Part shown: positions 62,972-64,000 of the stretch, piece after piece
How positions within the stretch are numbered: position 1 is the stretch's first letter
How the letters are laid out: the number at the start of each line of letters is the position of its first letter
Assembly (NCBI RefSeq): GCF_000745475.1
Contig: NZ_JQJJ01000010.1
Span: 682,001 to 746,000 of the forward strand
Direction: 5' to 3'
Source of the DNA: Allobosea sp. UNC402CLCol
Lineage (GTDB): Bacteria; Pseudomonadota; Alphaproteobacteria; Rhizobiales; Beijerinckiaceae
DNA: 64,000 nucleotides
Translations under genes and position numbers: made by a program
The notes under the pieces: generated by a model
The model's input: the letters and a program-made list of their open reading frames with translations, nothing else
What the model was told of the DNA's origin: nothing
Databases searched by the model: none

Positions 62972-63817
62972 ATGATGAAGAGGCTTCACATTCTCGCCAC
63001 CGCTTGCGCCCTCGGCTTCCTCGCGCCTGCGGCACCTTACGCCCAGCCCGTGCAGGCCACGCAGAATCCGGCAGCCGCTCCCGACTACGTGCCGCGCTCG
63101 GGCCAGGCCGGGAAGGACGTCGTCTGGGTGCCGACCCAGCAGGCGCTGGTCGACAGCATGCTCAACATCGCCAAGGTCACGAAGGACGACTATCTGATCG
63201 ATCTCGGCTCGGGCGATGGGCGCACCGTCATCACCGCCGCCAAGCGCGGCGTGCGAGCCATGGGCATCGAATACAATCCCGACATGGTGACGCTGTCGCA
63301 GCGCAATGCCGAGGCGGAGGGCGTGACCGACAGGGCGCGGTTCGTTCGCGGCGACATCTTCGAATCGGATTTCTCGCAGGCGACGGTGCTGACATTGTTC
63401 CTGCTGCCTGAACTCAACCTCAAGCTCCGGCCGACCATCCTCGACATGAAGCCCGGCACGCGGGTCGTCTCGAACACCTTCACCATGGACGATTGGGAGC
63501 CGGACCAGAGCGTCGTGCTGGCTGAGAACTGCTCGAGCTTCTGCCGCGCCTATCACTGGATCGTGCCCGCCAAGGTTGCCGGCACATGGCGGCTCGGCGA
63601 TGGCGAACTCAGGCTCTCGCAGAGCTTCCAGATGCTGTCGGGCACGCTGACGCGCGACGGCAAGTCCGTGCCGATCTCCGAGGCCAAGATGACGGGCAGC
63701 GAGATCAGCTTCCTGGCGGACGGGCAGCGCTATACGGGCCGCGTCGAGGAAAATCGCATGATCGGACGGGCTGAAGGCGGCGGTCAGGACTGGCTGGCGA
63801 CGCGCTCCAGCACTTGA
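62972..63817 (+). CDS. Signal-peptide-bearing SAM-dependent methyltransferase
   Basis: A 281-residue protein with a signal peptide (cleaved near LAPAAPYAQP, about residue 26). A Rossmann methyltransferase domain follows: DYLIDLGSGDGRTVITAAKRG is motif I, GIEYNPDMVTLSQRNAE motif II, and VRGDIFESDFSQATVLTLFLLPELN motifs III-IV. A C-terminal beta-rich region ends in TRSST. S-adenosylmethionine is not known to be plentiful in the periplasm, so either an anchor or retention in the cytoplasm must be considered. GGAGACAG precedes ATG 62972. Confidence 0.85.
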   Translation: MMKRLHILATACALGFLAPAAPYAQPVQATQNPAAAPDYVPRSGQAGKDVVWVPTQQALVDSMLNIAKVTKDDYLIDLGSGDGRTVITAAKRGVRAMGIEYNPDMVTLSQRNAEAEGVTDRARFVRGDIFESDFSQATVLTLFLLPELNLKLRPTILDMKPGTRVVSNTFTMDDWEPDQSVVLAENCSSFCRAYHWIVPAKVAGTWRLGDGELRLSQSFQMLSGTLTRDGKSVPISEAKMTGSEISFLADGQRYTGRVEENRMIGRAEGGGQDWLATRSST

Positions 63818-63831
63818 CCGTGCAGGAGACC

Positions 63832-63858
63832 CTACCGGCTCAGTTCTTGAGCCGGTAG
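63832..63858. repeat. 11-base-arm hairpin at the convergent gene ends
   Basis: CTACCGGCTCA and its complement around GTTCT; the hairpin overlaps the last codons of the leftward ABC-2 permease. It may act as a transcript end for both convergent genes; there is no T tract. Confidence 0.7.
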
Positions 63859-64000
63859 CCGGTCCTGAAGATCCAGCCGACGATGCCGATGCAGAGCACG
63901 AGGAAGAAGAGCGTCATGCCCAGACTCACGCCGAGGCTGACGTCGGCGATCCCGTAGAAGCTCCAGCGGAAGCCGCTGATCAGATAGACCACCGGGTTGA
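63840..64000 (-). CDS. ABC-2 type transporter permease, C-terminal fragment (runs off the window)
   Basis: The last 53 residues of an ABC-2 permease, with [16 protein letters not shown], the conserved C-terminal motif of NodJ/DrrB-type exporters, then a final span ([19 protein letters not shown]) and a short basic tail ending GYRLKN. The gene continues beyond the right edge. Its ATPase partner would lie further out. Confidence 0.82.
   Translation of the reverse strand, partial: NPVVYLISGFRWSFYGIADVSLGVSLGMTLFFLVLCIGIVGWIFRTGYRLKN

Overview
The window is GC-rich, densely coded alphaproteobacterial chromosome. Several features point to the order Hyphomicrobiales (Rhizobiales), and a Bosea-like or related genus is my best guess: an Irr-type Fur protein with ICE-like boxes, a FixK/FnrL-type regulator, CpdR, DUF2125 and MJ0042/DUF3426 proteins, an Omp19/Inh lipoprotein, an IalB-type protein, an alphaproteobacterial mitofilin (Mic60) next to a HemY-like TPR protein, and many short palindromic intergenic repeats. 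The genus is inference. I see no rRNA, tRNA, CRISPR array, insertion sequence or prophage block.

Layout. 1-4.3 kb: cytochrome bd oxidase cydABX behind a perfect FNR/FixK box, then a hemerythrin-like protein and an Fe-S FNR-type regulator on the other strand. 4.5-13 kb: a LysR regulator, an AbgB-like M20 amidohydrolase divergent from a GntR regulator, an IalB-like exported protein, an orphan AceE-like thiamine-diphosphate enzyme and two proteins of unknown function. 13.5-20.7 kb: asd, an EamA exporter, a TetR-controlled EmrAB-type efflux pump with two operators, and a PEBP protein. 20.8-22.3 kb: an iron locus, irr-bfd-bfr, with ICE-like dyads before irr and before bfr. 22.5-27.4 kb: a double cold-shock-domain protein, a GNAT protein, an Omp19-like lipoprotein, a RidA protein and acs. 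27.5-34.3 kb: the leftward operon tsaD-gpsA-(small protein)-EVE, divergent from a HemD-Mic60 fusion gene and a HemY-like gene. 34.5-39.3 kb: rluD, rpoH, a DUF2125 protein, a ChaC-like cyclotransferase and a secreted Cys-repeat protein.

39.3-48.4 kb is a catabolic island: a lactonase-type amidohydrolase, an ABC importer of carbohydrate type without its ATPase, a DapA-family aldolase/synthase, a GntR regulator and a complete TRAP transporter. A shared 12-bp near-palindrome (CYAACATGTYAG) lies before the two divergent transcription units and before the DapA-like gene. A sugar acid or similar carboxylate is the likely substrate (inference). 48.4-54.4 kb is housekeeping: plsC, a YdcF-like protein, ftsX, ftsE, a zinc-ribbon protein, hpt and cpdR. 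54.5-59.6 kb groups sulfur-amino-acid functions: a Lrp-type regulator divergent from a Cys/Met-metabolism PLP enzyme, a cysteine dioxygenase divergent from a second Lrp-type regulator, and a Tat-exported class V aminotransferase-like protein. 59.7-64 kb: prfC, an amino-acid permease, a signal-peptide-bearing SAM methyltransferase, and the end of an ABC-2 permease that runs off the window.

The points most worth following are the HemD-Mic60 fusion, the mosaic family of palindromic intergenic elements (some inside transporter operons), the iron locus with its two ICE-like dyads, the sulfur-amino-acid cluster with paired 13-bp dyads, and the exported methyltransferase. Functions are assigned from motifs read by eye; no database search was run.
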